Shown here in pieces: positions 1 to 9,562 of a stretch of 64,000 bases of DNA. Both the position numbers and the translations under genes were made by a program. The notes beneath the pieces are model-generated. The model did no database searches and had not been told where the DNA came from. It saw nothing but the letters and a program-made list of their open reading frames with translations. How positions within the stretch are numbered: the first letter of the stretch is position 1; every line of letters starts with the position of its first letter. Origin of the DNA: Paraburkholderia polaris (GTDB lineage Bacteria; Pseudomonadota; Gammaproteobacteria; Burkholderiales; Burkholderiaceae); the NCBI RefSeq assembly GCF_012927345.1, contig NZ_JABBGJ010000009.1, positions 1-64,000 on the forward strand. The letters run 5' to 3'.

Positions 1-194
1 GCGCTTGACCATCGATCGCTGGTTTTGCCATTGCCCGGCATGAATTTCCCTGTCTGTCTTGCACTTTGCCGCCAGGTCCGTAGCGTCACCGTCGTGATGC
101 CCGTCGCTCCTGACAACTCGATGACCGCACGATTGAACGGCGGCATCATCTGCTGGATTGCCCATTCCCGGGTTTCCGCTGAATAGCGTTTCAT
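1..194 (-). CDS. IS3-type transposase OrfA, N-terminal part (runs off the left edge)
   Basis: Reading the minus strand from the ATG at 194 gives an uninterrupted frame of 64 codons to the window edge. It begins MKRYSAETREWAIQQMMPPF and continues through ELSGATGITTVTLRTWR and then FMPGNGKTSDRW. The helix-turn-helix (about residues 26-41) and the PGNGKTSD linker are typical of the OrfA/HTH_Tnp_1 subunit of IS3-family elements, which bind the element ends and are normally followed by a DDE integrase OrfB. OrfB would lie outside the window. A weak purine-rich RBS (GGGAA) precedes the ATG. Whether the insertion sequence is intact cannot be judged. Its right terminal repeat should lie between about 195 and 270, but I could not define it. 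Confidence 0.72.
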   Translation of the reverse strand, partial: MKRYSAETREWAIQQMMPPFNRAVIELSGATGITTVTLRTWRQSARQTGKFMPGNGKTSDRWSS

Positions 195-270
195 TTCCCA
201 TTCGCTGTCCGCCCCCCATCTTTACATCAATCGGTTCGGGTGAGGCGACAACTAGCCTGACATGGAGGGC

Positions 271-1106
271 CGCAAAGAAAGTAAGCAAAGAAAGCGGCTC
301 AAACCGTTCATGCTAAGTGGGCGCCTTTGCCTGGAGGGGGTAGTGGCTCCGTGGAATCCGGGCTCCCACAAGCTCCACCCGGAGTGACTAAGGGCTCATC
401 AGCTCCCACTCCGCACTGCGTGCGTCGCGGACGGGTCTGCCAGGGAAACCAATGGCTTCGGTTGCGTGCTGTGGGAGCCGTCGGCTGCGCCTCGGCGAGA
501 GCCGATCTGCAGAGGAAACCAAGGGCTTCGGTTGAGCGCGGTGGGAGCCGTCGGCTGCGCCTCGGCGACGACCGACCTGAAGAGGAAACCAAGGGCTTCG
601 GTTAAGGTGCGTGGAGATTACTGTCTTCACCTTGGCGAAGACGAGTCTGCATGAGAAATCACGGGCTTCAGCTGAGTTCGGCGGGAGGCGTCAGCGGCGC
701 CTCGGCGGGGCGCCGAAGAATATATCTGTTTCGGGAATTGCCACTTGGCGCCCGGAGTGGCTGACAAGTAGCTGCTGCGCCCGTAGGTGTGAATTCGCAC
801 GCCGAATGAAGCACTAACGCATTGCGGGAATGTTGGGGATGCGACGGTGAGCCGCGACGTTGGGCAAAGCGCTCGCTGTCGGCTTCGCTTCGGCGATGCG
901 CCAAATGACGCGCCGCGCCAAAATGCGGCGGTCGATTTTATGAAGTACTCTTCGGCGCGCGCAGCGCCGCCGGAAGTATGACGCCCTTGTCACTGGCGCA
1001 TGCAGGTGCACGAACACAGATTCTACGGAGCCACTGCCCCCTCCGGGCAACGGTGCCCACTTAGCATGAGCGGTTTGAGCCGCTTTCTTTGCTTACTTTC
1101 TTTGCG
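271..1106. repeat. Large palindromic element: 88-bp inverted arms around about 660 bp
   Basis: Positions 271-358 and the reverse complement of 1019-1106 match at 82 of 88 positions without gaps. The arms share the segments CGCAAAGAAAGTAAGC, AAAGCGGCTCAAACCG and TGCTAAGTGGGC. The loop contains four 70-bp direct repeats (441-720) and no credible gene; the small ORFs here run on both strands and have no recognisable domain. The layout resembles a non-autonomous mobile or palindromic intergenic element lying beside a transposase gene. My impression that the CAAAGAAAGTAAG core recurs between genes in Paraburkholderia genomes is from memory and was not checked. Confidence 0.8.
441..720. repeat. Four tandem copies of a 70-bp repeat
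   Basis: Copies begin at 441, 511, 581 and 651, exactly 70 bp apart. Each starts near GAGGAAACCAAGGGCTTCGG and continues with GGGAGCCGTCGGCTGCGCC. The two middle copies are most alike and the last is the most diverged. A partial similar segment precedes the first copy from about 421. The unit is rich in G+C and can form local stems such as GCCGTCGGC. Seventy is not a multiple of three, so the repeats are unlikely to encode a repeated protein; a structural RNA or a DNA-level role is more plausible. Confidence 0.75.
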
Positions 1107-1123
1107 GCGGCAAAGAAAGTAAG
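1092..1123. repeat. Perfect 14-bp hairpin at the end of the right arm
   Basis: CTTACTTTCTTTGC (1092-1105) and GCAAAGAAAGTAAG (1110-1123) are exact reverse complements around a GGCG loop. The left half belongs to the 88-bp arm and the right half lies just outside it. This is a very stable cruciform or RNA stem and may be the element's end structure. There is no T-tract, so it is not a clear intrinsic terminator. Confidence 0.7.
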
Positions 1124-1214
1124 TGCCTGCCCCGCACAGGGGCGAACGCTAATAGACCACAAACAAATCAAGGAAAGGCCAAAGCCCTAAGCGCGCAGAC
1201 AAAAAGCGCCGCGC

Positions 1215-1256
1215 GGGCAGAGAACCAGAGAAAAGGGGCAGAGAACCAGAGAAAAG
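1215..1256. repeat. 21-bp direct repeat, two copies
   Basis: GGGCAGAGAACCAGAGAAAAG occurs back to back at 1215-1235 and 1236-1256, in the gene-free tail between the palindromic element and the hydrolase gene. No other feature is seen from 1124 to 1363. Confidence 0.7.
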
Positions 1257-1363
1257 GCTCCACCACAGGCAGACGAACAACCCCCCGCGAGGGCCAAATA
1301 AACTCAACGCTGGATCACAGCGCCGCAGGCATCACCCCGCGAGAACAAACCAAAAACCAAACC

Positions 1364-2638
1364 TCAATTCCGGCTAGCAATAGCCCGCCGATCATTAGCA
1401 GAACCTGCCGAAGAAGAATCCGCCGTCTGCGAAGACCCCGAACCCCATACAACGGAGTTATCCACCGCATACAACCGGCAAGGCGCCGAACTCTGCTTCT
1501 GGCAATTCGCAATAGCGACCGACATCGGATCGTCGCCGCCCTCGGCCCACGACCAAGCCCCCGTATCCGACACAGCAAAAGCCCGGCTAGGGTACTGATG
1601 CAAGAAGTTGCGATAGCCATTACGGCCAGCTTCATCAACAAACGGAACAGAGTCGACCGCATCGACAGCAGCAAAGCCGCTAGCCTTCGGCGCTGAAGGA
1701 TCATCGACCCGATACTGAACGCCGGTAGGCATACCCGCCTGAGCGAGAAACGCCTCGACAGCCGGCCACCACACATGCACGCCATCGCGATCGCCCACGA
1801 GCCGATGCGCGTCATTCTTGTAGTTGCCGAAATCCACCATCTTCGCGCTCGCGCCGTGCGCGGCATACGCGGCATACATGCCGGCTACCAGCGGCGCCGT
1901 CCACACCGAATCGTTATCGCCATACAACCACAGCGACGGCACCTTCGTTTTCTCGCCATACGCGCCAAATGCGCGCGTCAGGTTGCCCTGCCAGTCGGTG
2001 CACGCGTCCTGCCGCAAACCGCCGGAGAAATTGATCAACGCCCGCACGCCCGGTGCAGCCGCGGGGCCATAAGCCATCGTCGCCAAGCCGCCGTGCGAGG
2101 TGCCGGCCACCACAATGTGCGTTGCATCCACGTACGGCTGCTTCGACATGAAATTGATCGTCGCGGCCACGTCGCCGGCCTGGCCGACACCATTGCGTTC
2201 GACGTCGCAACCATCCTGCTGATAAGTACCGTCCGAATGGCCGAAGCCCTGGCGGTTCGGCGCCACCACCACGTAGCCGCGGCGCACGAATTCACGCGCG
2301 AACGGCAGCGGGTCGCTGCGCTCCTGCGTGCGCGGGTCGCCAGGAATCTTGCCGTGGTTGAAAACGATCATCGGAAACGGGCCTGCGCCGTCCGGCTTGT
2401 AGATCGTCGTTTCGAGCGTGACCGTGCCGGCAGCGTCGACCGGCACGCGGATGATCTGTTCGTTGAGGCCGGCGGTCGGCAGATAGACGTCGTCGTCGAG
2501 CGCGATGCGCGGCACGTGTGCGCGAGTGAGAGGCCCTGGCTGGGAGTCGGCGAGCGGGTCGGCATGCGCAAGTGCGACAGCGCATATCGCCGTTGCACAC
2601 GTCACCGCACACTTCGTCAGAACCTTGCTGAACACCAT
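1364..2638 (-). CDS. Secreted alpha/beta hydrolase (dienelactone-hydrolase / peptidase-like)
   Basis: A 424-residue protein with a signal peptide (about residues 1-26, hydrophobic core then AHA-DP). The serine-hydrolase core is visible: an HGK-type oxyanion strand (VFNHGKIPG), RGYVVVAPNRQGFGHSDG, and the nucleophile elbow GTSHGG with Ser in G-x-S-x-G. Later, YGDNDSVW probably carries the acidic residue and NDAHR the histidine. Family knowledge suggests an exported esterase or peptidase, but the substrate cannot be read from sequence. The C-terminal ~120 residues lie beyond the hydrolase core and are rich in Ser and Ala at the end. The start has an AGGTG-like RBS. It stands alone between two gene-poor stretches. 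Confidence 0.8.
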   Translation of the reverse strand: MVFSKVLTKCAVTCATAICAVALAHADPLADSQPGPLTRAHVPRIALDDDVYLPTAGLNEQIIRVPVDAAGTVTLETTIYKPDGAGPFPMIVFNHGKIPGDPRTQERSDPLPFAREFVRRGYVVVAPNRQGFGHSDGTYQQDGCDVERNGVGQAGDVAATINFMSKQPYVDATHIVVAGTSHGGLATMAYGPAAAPGVRALINFSGGLRQDACTDWQGNLTRAFGAYGEKTKVPSLWLYGDNDSVWTAPLVAGMYAAYAAHGASAKMVDFGNYKNDAHRLVGDRDGVHVWWPAVEAFLAQAGMPTGVQYRVDDPSAPKASGFAAVDAVDSVPFVDEAGRNGYRNFLHQYPSRAFAVSDTGAWSWAEGGDDPMSVAIANCQKQSSAPCRLYAVDNSVVWGSGSSQTADSSSAGSANDRRAIASRN

Positions 2639-3140
2639 TCACGCACCTGCCTCAAAAAACTGCCTGAACACCGGGATGTTCTGTCTGTCGAATGTCATCG
2701 CTGACAATTGCCTTTCATCGACGTTTTCGACGAACAAAAACACACTCGCGTACGAAGTGCGCTATGCGCACGCACGCTAATCGAGATCGCACGGGATGAA
2801 CCCAAATGGCCGACGCGACCCCACGCGCCGATGATGAGCGCCACACATGCTGCCCGGAACCGCCGTCGAACCCTTACTGGTGGGCTATCGGCAGGGAACC
2901 TGCGCATCTTGCGGAACCGGTATGGACCTGTTCTCGCAATGTGACGTCACAAACCTACGGCCCCATCCTGGCACGACAATTTTGTTTTGTGCAATCAAGG
3001 AGAACCCGCGACGCAAAAATTGCCGGGTGCGGATCGGGGCACGTTTGCCCCTCGAGAAGCTGCAAAGCGCCTGTCGCACGGTGCTTGGCTGCACGAAGTA
3101 ATTTGTCGCAACACGCGCGCTGTGGTGTCGAGCCAACACG
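2639..3140. other. Intergenic region without a recognisable gene
   Basis: About 500 bp between the upstream end of the hydrolase gene and the YchJ terminator. Short frames exist on both strands, but none has a good RBS or a protein character I recognise. It must hold the promoter of the hydrolase gene; the A+T-richer stretch 2640-2780 is the likely place, though no clear -35/-10 pair stands out. Confidence 0.5.
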
Positions 3141-3164
3141 AAAAAAAAGCCCTCGTTTGAGGGC
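3141..3164 (-). terminator. Intrinsic terminator after the ychJ-like gene
   Basis: On the minus strand GCCCTC-AAAC-GAGGGC is followed by eight Ts (the A-run 3141-3148 on the plus strand). It lies about 60 bp past the stop of the YchJ-like gene and probably ends the aceK-to-ychJ transcription unit. Confidence 0.85.
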
Positions 3165-3224
3165 CATATGTGATCACGCCGCTATCTGCGTCGTTGCGTC
3201 GCGTAAGGATGTGGAAGGGACGGC

Positions 3225-3674
3225 TTATTCGTTCACGTCGCCGTCGACATAGCGCCAGCATCCATCTTCCCCGCGGACGAAGCGACTCATCTCGTGCAGG
3301 CGGTGGGCGCGTCCGCCTACCTTGTATCGTGCGACGAATTCGACTGTCGCATGATTGGCGTCGGTTTCAGCGAAGGCCTTGATCTGCAGTCCGAGCCAAC
3401 GCGGCGCGTCGGGGGCCGCAGGGTCGGCGTCGAGATCCGGGGGGCAGGTATGCGGAGCCCAAGTCGCGCGTAAATAATCCGTTGCGCCCACAACATACGC
3501 GCTGTAACGCGAGCGCATCAGTTCGAGCGCGCGCGGCGCGGTTTCGCTGCCATCGATATAACGGCCACAGCATTGCACGAAGCGGGGCGGTTTGGCGCCG
3601 CTGCGCTGATCGGGCGCAGCGCCGCCGCATGGGCAGTCGGACGGTCGTTGCATTGACAACAGTTGCTTATTCAT
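3225..3674 (-). CDS. YchJ-family protein (UPF0225), SEC-C-like metal-binding N terminus
   Basis: A 149-residue protein. The N-terminal segment has a Cys-rich motif (PSDCPCGG ... QCCGRYI) like the SEC-C zinc motif of YchJ proteins. The rest is an NTF2-like fold with the family signatures RALELMRSRYSAYVVG, TWAPHTCP and ARYKVGGRAHRLHEMSRF. Function in the family is unknown. I start it at the ATG at 3674 (MNKQLL); a TTG 15 bp upstream is in frame but would overlap the preceding acyl-CoA dehydrogenase stop. The gap to that gene is only 7 bp, so it is probably the last gene of the operon. Confidence 0.8.
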   Translation of the reverse strand: MNKQLLSMQRPSDCPCGGAAPDQRSGAKPPRFVQCCGRYIDGSETAPRALELMRSRYSAYVVGATDYLRATWAPHTCPPDLDADPAAPDAPRWLGLQIKAFAETDANHATVEFVARYKVGGRAHRLHEMSRFVRGEDGCWRYVDGDVNE

Positions 3675-3681
3675 CAGACTT

Positions 3682-4812
3682 TCAGCCAAGACCGCGTGCG
3701 ATCAAGATTTTCTGGATGTCGCTGGTGCCTTCGTAAATCTGGCACACACGGACATCGCGGTAGATGCGTTCGACGGGGAAGTCGCTCAGATAGCCGTAGC
3801 CGCCATGAATCTGCAAGGCGGCGGAGCAAATGCGTTCCGCAGCTTCGGAAGCGAACAGCTTGGCCATCGCGGCCTCGGTCAGGCAGGGCTGGCCGGCGTC
3901 TTTCAGCGAAGCCGCGTGCCAGATCAACTGGCGCGCGGCTTCGAGTTGGGTCGCCATGTCGGCCAAACGAAATTGCACGGCCTGGTGCGAAAACAGCGGC
4001 TGGCCGAAGCTCTCGCGCTCCTTCGCGTAGCCCAATGCCGCCTCGAATGCGGCGCGCGCCATACCGACGCTCTGCGCCGCGATACCGATGCGCCCGCCTT
4101 CGAGCCCCGATAGCGCAATCCGATAACCTTCGCCTTCCGCGCCAATCAGATTCGCGGCCGGCACGCGGCAGTCTTCGAGAATAATCTGGGCGGTGTCCGA
4201 CGAATGCTGGCCGAGTTTTTCTTCGACTCGCGCGACGACGTAGCCCTTCGTATCGGTCGGCACGATAAACGCGCTGATGCCGCGCTTGGCCGCCGCCTTG
4301 TCGGTCACGGCCATGACGATCGCGACGTTGCCGTTCTTGCCGCTCGTGATGAACTGTTTGACGCCGTTCAGCACGTACGCGTCGCCATCGCGTGTCGCGG
4401 TGGTGCGCAGCGCGGATGCGTCAGAGCCCGCTTGCGGTTCAGTCAGACAAAACGCGCCGAGCATCTCGCCGCGCGCGAGCGGTGTGAGCCAATCGCGTTT
4501 CTGCGCGTCGTTGCCATAGGTCAGCAGAATGCTGCACACCGGGCAGTTGTTGACGGAGATCGCGGTTGAGGTGCCGCCGTCGCCCGCTGCGATTTCTTCG
4601 AGGATCAGCGCGAGCGCCAGTGCGTCCATGCCGGCGCCGCCATACGCCTCGGGTACCAGCACGCCATAGGCGCCGAGTTCGGCGAGTTGGCGATGCACGT
4701 CCTTCGGGAAGATGCGCTCGCGGTCCCATTGCGCCGCGTGCGGGGTGACCGCTTCGCGGACGAACGTGCGCACTGCATCGCGGACCATCACGTGATCCTG
4801 ATCAAGCACCAT
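3682..4812 (-). CDS. Acyl-CoA dehydrogenase
   Basis: A 376-residue FAD flavoenzyme of the short-/branched-chain acyl-CoA dehydrogenase family, oxidising acyl-CoA to the 2-enoyl-CoA with electrons passed to ETF. Visible signatures are the FAD-binding loop AFCLTEPQAGSDAS (about residues 125-138), FITSG, the C-terminal QIHGGYGY, and VCQIYEGTSDIQK with the catalytic glutamate in YEGT. Length and order match the family (about 380). GGAGAC lies just before the ATG. It sits downstream of a thiolase and an SDR in one orientation, so the cluster looks like part of a fatty- or branched-acid beta-oxidation unit. The acyl chain preferred cannot be told. Confidence 0.93.
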   Translation of the reverse strand: MVLDQDHVMVRDAVRTFVREAVTPHAAQWDRERIFPKDVHRQLAELGAYGVLVPEAYGGAGMDALALALILEEIAAGDGGTSTAISVNNCPVCSILLTYGNDAQKRDWLTPLARGEMLGAFCLTEPQAGSDASALRTTATRDGDAYVLNGVKQFITSGKNGNVAIVMAVTDKAAAKRGISAFIVPTDTKGYVVARVEEKLGQHSSDTAQIILEDCRVPAANLIGAEGEGYRIALSGLEGGRIGIAAQSVGMARAAFEAALGYAKERESFGQPLFSHQAVQFRLADMATQLEAARQLIWHAASLKDAGQPCLTEAAMAKLFASEAAERICSAALQIHGGYGYLSDFPVERIYRDVRVCQIYEGTSDIQKILIARGLG

Positions 4813-4848
4813 GGCTCGGTCTCCTCGTTAGTCTTCTCATGTGTCTCC

Positions 4849-5526
4849 TCACCAGTCGAGCGCCGTGCCGTCGTATTGAAAGAAGCGGCCGTTGAACGCT
4901 TCGCGCGCGGCCGCGGCCTGTGCGAGCACCTCACGCATGCCGGTCACGCTGCGTGCAGGATCGATCGCCGCCTGCGCGCCACCCATGTCGGTGCGCACCC
5001 AGCCAGGGTGCAGCGAAATGCACGTTGCGCGCGTTGTATCCAGCGAAGCGACTTTCAGCGCGTCGTTGAGCGCCGCCTTACTCGCCCGATACAGCCAGCC
5101 GGTCGTACCACTTGCGTCGCCAATACTGCCCATCTTGCTCGAAATCACCGCGAACACACCGCCAGCTTCTTCGACGAGTGGCAGCAAGATCGGCATTAAC
5201 TGCATCGGCCCGCGCACGTTGGTGTGCATGACCTGGTCGAAGTCTTCCGCCGTGATCGTTTCGATGTCCTCGGTGCGTGGGCCGTACACGCCCGACACCA
5301 GCACCGCCGCGTCGAGCTTTTCGCCGTCGAGCTTCCAGCCGAGCGCGGCGATTTCTTTGGGCGCGGTGACGTCGAGTGAAAAGGTCTCCGCGCCGAGCGC
5401 TTTCAGCGCGTCGAGCGCGGCGCCGTCGCGCGCGGTGGCGAGCACGCGCCAGCCGCTTTTCATGTACTGCCGCACAAACTCCTGGCCGATGCCGCGCGAT
5501 GCACCGACGATCAACACTGTCTTCAT
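4849..5526 (-). CDS. Short-chain dehydrogenase/reductase (SDR), CsgA/sniffer-like
   Basis: A 225-residue NAD(P)-dependent SDR. The N-terminal VGASRGIG cofactor motif (residues 7-14), the catalytic Y-x-x-x-K in [10 protein letters not shown] and the preceding Ser region VISSKMGS are present. [12 protein letters not shown] is the post-catalytic loop typical of this subgroup. The start has an excellent RBS (GAGGTGATT). It lies 39 bp after the thiolase stop and 36 bp before the acyl-CoA dehydrogenase start, so co-transcription is likely. Substrate unknown; 3-hydroxyacyl or a carbonyl compound is a guess from context only. Confidence 0.85.
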   Translation of the reverse strand: MKTVLIVGASRGIGQEFVRQYMKSGWRVLATARDGAALDALKALGAETFSLDVTAPKEIAALGWKLDGEKLDAAVLVSGVYGPRTEDIETITAEDFDQVMHTNVRGPMQLMPILLPLVEEAGGVFAVISSKMGSIGDASGTTGWLYRASKAALNDALKVASLDTTRATCISLHPGWVRTDMGGAQAAIDPARSVTGMREVLAQAAAAREAFNGRFFQYDGTALDW

Positions 5527-5565
5527 CGAATCACCTCAAGCTCTCAAGCGCCTGGGAATAGCGCG

Positions 5566-6774
5566 TCAAACCAGTTCAATGCCCATCGCGGTCGCTTCGC
5601 CACCGCCGATGCACAGCGTTGCGATGCCGCGCTTCAGACCGCGCTTTTTCAACGCGCCGATCAGCGTGACGAGAATCCGCGCGCCCGATGCGCCGATCGG
5701 ATGGCCGAGTGCACAGGCGCCGCCGTTCACGTTGACCTTGTCGTGCGGCAGATGATGTTCCTTCATCGCGGCCATCGTGACCACCGCGAACGCCTCGTTG
5801 ACCTCATACAGATCCACTTCGTCGGCACGCCAGCCGTTCTTCTCGAACAGCTTGCGAATCGCACCGACCGGCGCGGTGGTGAACTTCGCCGGTTCCTGAG
5901 CGAAGGTGGAGTGGCCGACCACGCGAGCAAGAGGCTCGACACCGAGACGCTTCGCGGTCGATTCACGCATCATCACGAGCGCCGCGGCGCCGTCGGAAAT
6001 CGACGACGAGTTCGCCGCCGTCACCGTGCCGGTTTTGCTGAACGCGGGCTTGAGCGTCGGAATCTTGTCGAGGTTCGCTTTGAACGGCTGCTCGTCGTGA
6101 TCGATGGTGACGTCGCCCTTGCGGCTTTCCACCTTCACCGGCGCGATTTCCCATGCGAACGAGCCGTCTTCATTCGCGCGCTTCGCGCGATTCAGGGACT
6201 CGACGGCGAATGCGTCTTGCGCTTCGCGCGTGAAGTCGAACGACGCCGCGCATTCCTCGGCGAAGGTGCCCATCAACCGGCCTTTTTCGTACGCGTCTTC
6301 GAGACCGTCGTAGAACATATGGTCGAGCACCTGGCCGTGGCCCATGCGCATGCCGTTACGCGCTTTGGGCAGCAAATACGGCGCGTTGGTCATGCTCTCC
6401 ATGCCGCCCGCGACGATCACGTCGACCGAGCCCGCGGCCAGCATGTCGTGCGCGAACATCGCCGCGCGCATGCCGGAGCCGCACATCTTGTTGACAGTGG
6501 TGCTGCCGGTGCTCAACGGCAAGCCGGCGCCGAGCGCGGCCTGACGCGCGGGCGCCTGGCCGAGCCCGGCAGGCAGCACGCAACCCATCACGACTTCGTC
6601 GATCTGCTCGGGCTTCAAACCGGCGCGTTGCACGGCGGCTTCGATTGCCACCGAGCCCAACTGCGGCGCGGTTAGCGTTGCGAAATCGCCCTGAAAGGCC
6701 GCCATCGGCGTGCGGGCAACACCTACGATCACGATCGGATCAGATTTTGTCTCGTTCATGTTTGTCTCACTCAT
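5566..6774 (-). CDS. Acetyl-CoA acetyltransferase (thiolase)
   Basis: A 402-residue thiolase carrying out reversible condensation or cleavage of acetoacetyl/3-ketoacyl-CoA. The catalytic triad is in place: Cys98 in [10 protein letters not shown], His358 in [11 protein letters not shown] and Cys388 in [14 protein letters not shown]. The length fits biosynthetic or degradative thiolases (390-400). The ATG at 6774 has an AAGGAG RBS and overlaps the carbonic anhydrase stop by 8 bp, which suggests translational coupling. A second ATG five codons in is less well placed. Together with the downstream SDR and acyl-CoA dehydrogenase it points to acyl-CoA turnover. A role in PHB synthesis (PhaA) is possible but no phaB or phaC is adjacent. 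Confidence 0.93.
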   Translation of the reverse strand: MSETNMNETKSDPIVIVGVARTPMAAFQGDFATLTAPQLGSVAIEAAVQRAGLKPEQIDEVVMGCVLPAGLGQAPARQAALGAGLPLSTGSTTVNKMCGSGMRAAMFAHDMLAAGSVDVIVAGGMESMTNAPYLLPKARNGMRMGHGQVLDHMFYDGLEDAYEKGRLMGTFAEECAASFDFTREAQDAFAVESLNRAKRANEDGSFAWEIAPVKVESRKGDVTIDHDEQPFKANLDKIPTLKPAFSKTGTVTAANSSSISDGAAALVMMRESTAKRLGVEPLARVVGHSTFAQEPAKFTTAPVGAIRKLFEKNGWRADEVDLYEVNEAFAVVTMAAMKEHHLPHDKVNVNGGACALGHPIGASGARILVTLIGALKKRGLKRGIATLCIGGGEATAMGIELV

Positions 6775-7543
6775 GTTTAAGCTCCTTGATCACACCTTCG
6801 ACGATGGCCGGCACATCGCCGAGCTGGGCCGCATCGGCGGCCGCCGCATCGTTGTCCGCCTGGTACGCACCGCCGGCCGATACGGCCACGACGCAGCGCT
6901 TGTAGGTTGCATCGAGTGCCGCAGGGTCGTTGATTGTCATGCCGAGGTCGCGCACCTTGCCGTCGTGGACGCCATACACCCAGCCGTGCACGGTGAGTTC
7001 CTGGCCGCGTGCCCACGCGTCGTTGATGATGGTGGTCCGGCATACGTTCATGACCTGTTCGATCGCATTCAGTTCGACCAGACGCCGATGGCGCGCCTCA
7101 CCGAGCGGCCACTCTTCGATCAACGCGGCGTGCTTGGTGCGCACGTCCTGCACGTGATGCAGCCAGTTATCCGCCAGACCCACGCGCCGGCCGTGCAGCG
7201 CCGCGCCCACACCCGAGCAGCCATAGTGACCCACCACCATGATGTGCTTGACCTTCAGCAGATCGACGGCGAACTGGATCACCGACAAACAGTTCAGATC
7301 CGTATGCACGACCACGTTGGCGATGTTTCTGTGCACGAACACTTCGCCCGGCGGCAGGCCGATGATCTGGTTGGCCGGCACGCGTGAATCGGAACAGCCG
7401 ATCCACAGGTATTCGGGTGTCTGCTGGTGCGCGAGACGCGAGAAGTACTCCGGGTCTTCGGACAGCTTGCGGGCTACCCACGCGTCGTTGTTGTCGAACA
7501 GATGGGCGAGCGGATTGGGAGGCGTAGAAGCGTTCGTATTCAT
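6767..7543 (-). CDS. can: Beta-class carbonic anhydrase
   Basis: A 258-residue cytosolic zinc enzyme interconverting CO2 and bicarbonate. The zinc ligands and dyad are clear: Cys50 and Asp52/Arg54 in WIGCSDSRVP, then His106 and Cys109 in VGHYGCSGVGAA. Starting at MNTNAS (7543) gives an N terminus matching the usual Can length. The frame stays open for 43 codons upstream into the aceK end, so a longer form from 7672 is possible but would be atypical. It lies between aceK and a thiolase; the link could be bicarbonate supply for carboxylases, which is inference. Confidence 0.93.
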   Translation of the reverse strand: MNTNASTPPNPLAHLFDNNDAWVARKLSEDPEYFSRLAHQQTPEYLWIGCSDSRVPANQIIGLPPGEVFVHRNIANVVVHTDLNCLSVIQFAVDLLKVKHIMVVGHYGCSGVGAALHGRRVGLADNWLHHVQDVRTKHAALIEEWPLGEARHRRLVELNAIEQVMNVCRTTIINDAWARGQELTVHGWVYGVHDGKVRDLGMTINDPAALDATYKRCVVAVSAGGAYQADNDAAAADAAQLGDVPAIVEGVIKELKHE

Positions 7544-7646
7544 GGTGAGTCTGGGCGGTTGCTCGACCGATTGACCGGTCGATGTCGTTACATTAGGTTC
7601 GGACGATGCATTCAACGATGCGAGCGGCGCATGATGCGCGTGAGGT

Positions 7647-9476
7647 CTAAGCTGCTCGTACAGTGCGTTCATCTGCCTGGTTCGCCGATATGCCGGACGC
7701 CGTATCGGCGAATCGTTCCGGATAGCGGATGCAGAAGCGCACGCTGCTGTCGTACGGGAAAAAGTCAGGCAGTTCGCCTTTCAATAGATGATCCTTGTGC
7801 CGTTGCCATAGCGCTGGATCGAAGAAGTCCGCGTGATGCTGCATGAAGGACCGGCGCACGCGTGGATCGCCGAGCAAAAATGTGCCGTATGTTTCCGGGA
7901 AAATGTCGTGAGGGCCGACCGAGTACCACGGCTCGCCCGACATTTCGTCTTCCTCGTTACGTGGCGCCGGCACCGCGCGCACGTTGCATTCCGTCAGATA
8001 TTCGATTTCATCGTAGTCGTAGAACACGACGCGGCCATGACGCGTCACGCCAAAGTTCTTGTACAGCATGTCGCCAGGGAAGATGTTCGCCTGCATCAAT
8101 TCCTTGATCGCGTCGCCGTATTCCTTGATGCCGTGATCGATGTCGTCGTCGCTGCCGTTTTGCAGGAACAGATTGAGCGGCACCATCCGGCGTTCGATGT
8201 ACATGTGGCGAATCACCAGGTTGTCGCCGTCGTGTTCGATCAGGGACGGCACTTCCTTTTGGAGCTCGCGCACCAGTGCGTCGTCGAGCCGCGAAACGGG
8301 CAGCGCCACGCTCGAATATTCGAGCGTATCGGCCATGCGCCCCAGCCGGTCGTGCCGTTTGACGAGCTGATACTTTCCCTGGATCTGCGCACGCGTGGTT
8401 TCTTTGGGCGGCGGGAAGTGGTCTTTGATCAGCTTGAACACGTACGGAAACGACGGCAGCGTGAACACCAGCATCACGAGCCCCTTGATGCCGGGGGCGA
8501 TGAGGAACTGATCGCTGGAATGCTTCAGATGATGCAGCAAATCGCGATAGAACAGATTCTTGCCCTGCTTCTGCAAACCCACAGACGTATAGATTTCCGC
8601 CTTCGGTTTGCCCTGCATGATCGTGCCGAGAAATTCGACGTAAGCGGACGGCACTTCCATGTCTACCAGGAAGTACGAATGCGAGAAGCTGAAGATGATC
8701 AGCAACTGATCGCGTTTGAGCAGCACCGTATCGAGCGCGAGCACCCCCGGCTTCACATGGCGCAGCGGAACTGCGAACGGCAACAGCAAATCGCCGTTGA
8801 TGATCCGTCCAACGATATACGCCGACTTGTTCCGATAAAACAGCGACGAGAGCACGTGAATCTGGAAGTTGGGCGCTTCGTCGAACGCGCCGAACGCCTC
8901 GTGAATGGTCTGCATCACGCATCCGACGTCGCGTTTCAGGTCTTCAAACGGCGACTCCAGCTGGAAGTTCGTAACAATGCGCTCGAGCGTCGCGGCAAGA
9001 CCGTCCTTGCTGGGGTAGTACGCACGATAGGTCGGTTTCGCCGCGGGTTCGTCGTTCTCGATGTATTCGGTCGAGATCGCCGGGCGCACGAAAATGAAGT
9101 CGTTGTTGAAATAGGAACGGTGCAGGATCTTGCAGCACACGGAATTGAAGAACGTCTCCGCGCACTCGGGCTGGCGGTGCGTGGTCAGGAGGCCGATGTA
9201 GTGGAGCTTGATCTGCTGCCACACTTCGTCGTCGATATTCTCGGCGTCGTATTCGTCTTCGAGCAGTACGACGCATTCTTCGACGCGTTCGTCATAGGAG
9301 GTGATGCGCTCACGCGCCAGCGTTTGCAGGCCATGCCAGTCGGCAGCTTCGAAGAGCGTTTTGGCATGGATCGCGGCGTCGCGGAAAATCCGGTAGTGCC
9401 GATCGAATCCTTCGAGCATCGTCTGCGCGACGTCAAAGCCGATCTGTGACGACAACAGTTTGGGAAAGTGATTCAT
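7647..9476 (-). CDS. aceK: Isocitrate dehydrogenase kinase/phosphatase
   Basis: A 609-residue bifunctional enzyme that phosphorylates and dephosphorylates isocitrate dehydrogenase, steering carbon between the TCA cycle and the glyoxylate shunt. The family's N-terminal regulatory half is recognisable ([22 protein letters not shown]). The ATP-binding stretch [12 protein letters not shown] is present, and the kinase-like C-terminal half has the catalytic region [19 protein letters not shown]. Length is close to the known 580-610. aceA and aceB are not adjacent here, unlike in enterics. The carbonic anhydrase start lies about 100 bp after its stop, and the same-strand genes that follow are tightly packed. 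Confidence 0.96.
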   Translation of the reverse strand: MNHFPKLLSSQIGFDVAQTMLEGFDRHYRIFRDAAIHAKTLFEAADWHGLQTLARERITSYDERVEECVVLLEDEYDAENIDDEVWQQIKLHYIGLLTTHRQPECAETFFNSVCCKILHRSYFNNDFIFVRPAISTEYIENDEPAAKPTYRAYYPSKDGLAATLERIVTNFQLESPFEDLKRDVGCVMQTIHEAFGAFDEAPNFQIHVLSSLFYRNKSAYIVGRIINGDLLLPFAVPLRHVKPGVLALDTVLLKRDQLLIIFSFSHSYFLVDMEVPSAYVEFLGTIMQGKPKAEIYTSVGLQKQGKNLFYRDLLHHLKHSSDQFLIAPGIKGLVMLVFTLPSFPYVFKLIKDHFPPPKETTRAQIQGKYQLVKRHDRLGRMADTLEYSSVALPVSRLDDALVRELQKEVPSLIEHDGDNLVIRHMYIERRMVPLNLFLQNGSDDDIDHGIKEYGDAIKELMQANIFPGDMLYKNFGVTRHGRVVFYDYDEIEYLTECNVRAVPAPRNEEDEMSGEPWYSVGPHDIFPETYGTFLLGDPRVRRSFMQHHADFFDPALWQRHKDHLLKGELPDFFPYDSSVRFCIRYPERFADTASGISANQADERTVRAA

Positions 9477-9562
9477 GTCGACCGTGCATTCGTCCCATGT
9501 CGTGAAGACACCCGTGATTGTATCGTCCGGGTGGACCCGCGACGCATCGCGCCGCTCTCCGC

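Noticed and set aside
308..654. Small proteins from the 70-bp repeats
   Set aside because: The repeat length is not a multiple of three, the frames overlap on both strands, and there is no conserved start or RBS.
2806..3252. A 148-codon frame in the gap before the YchJ-like gene
   Set aside because: Cys/Arg-rich text with no RBS, and it runs into the ychJ terminator.
7833..9449. A 538-codon plus-strand frame opposite aceK
   Set aside because: Antisense shadow of aceK without recognisable protein features or RBS.
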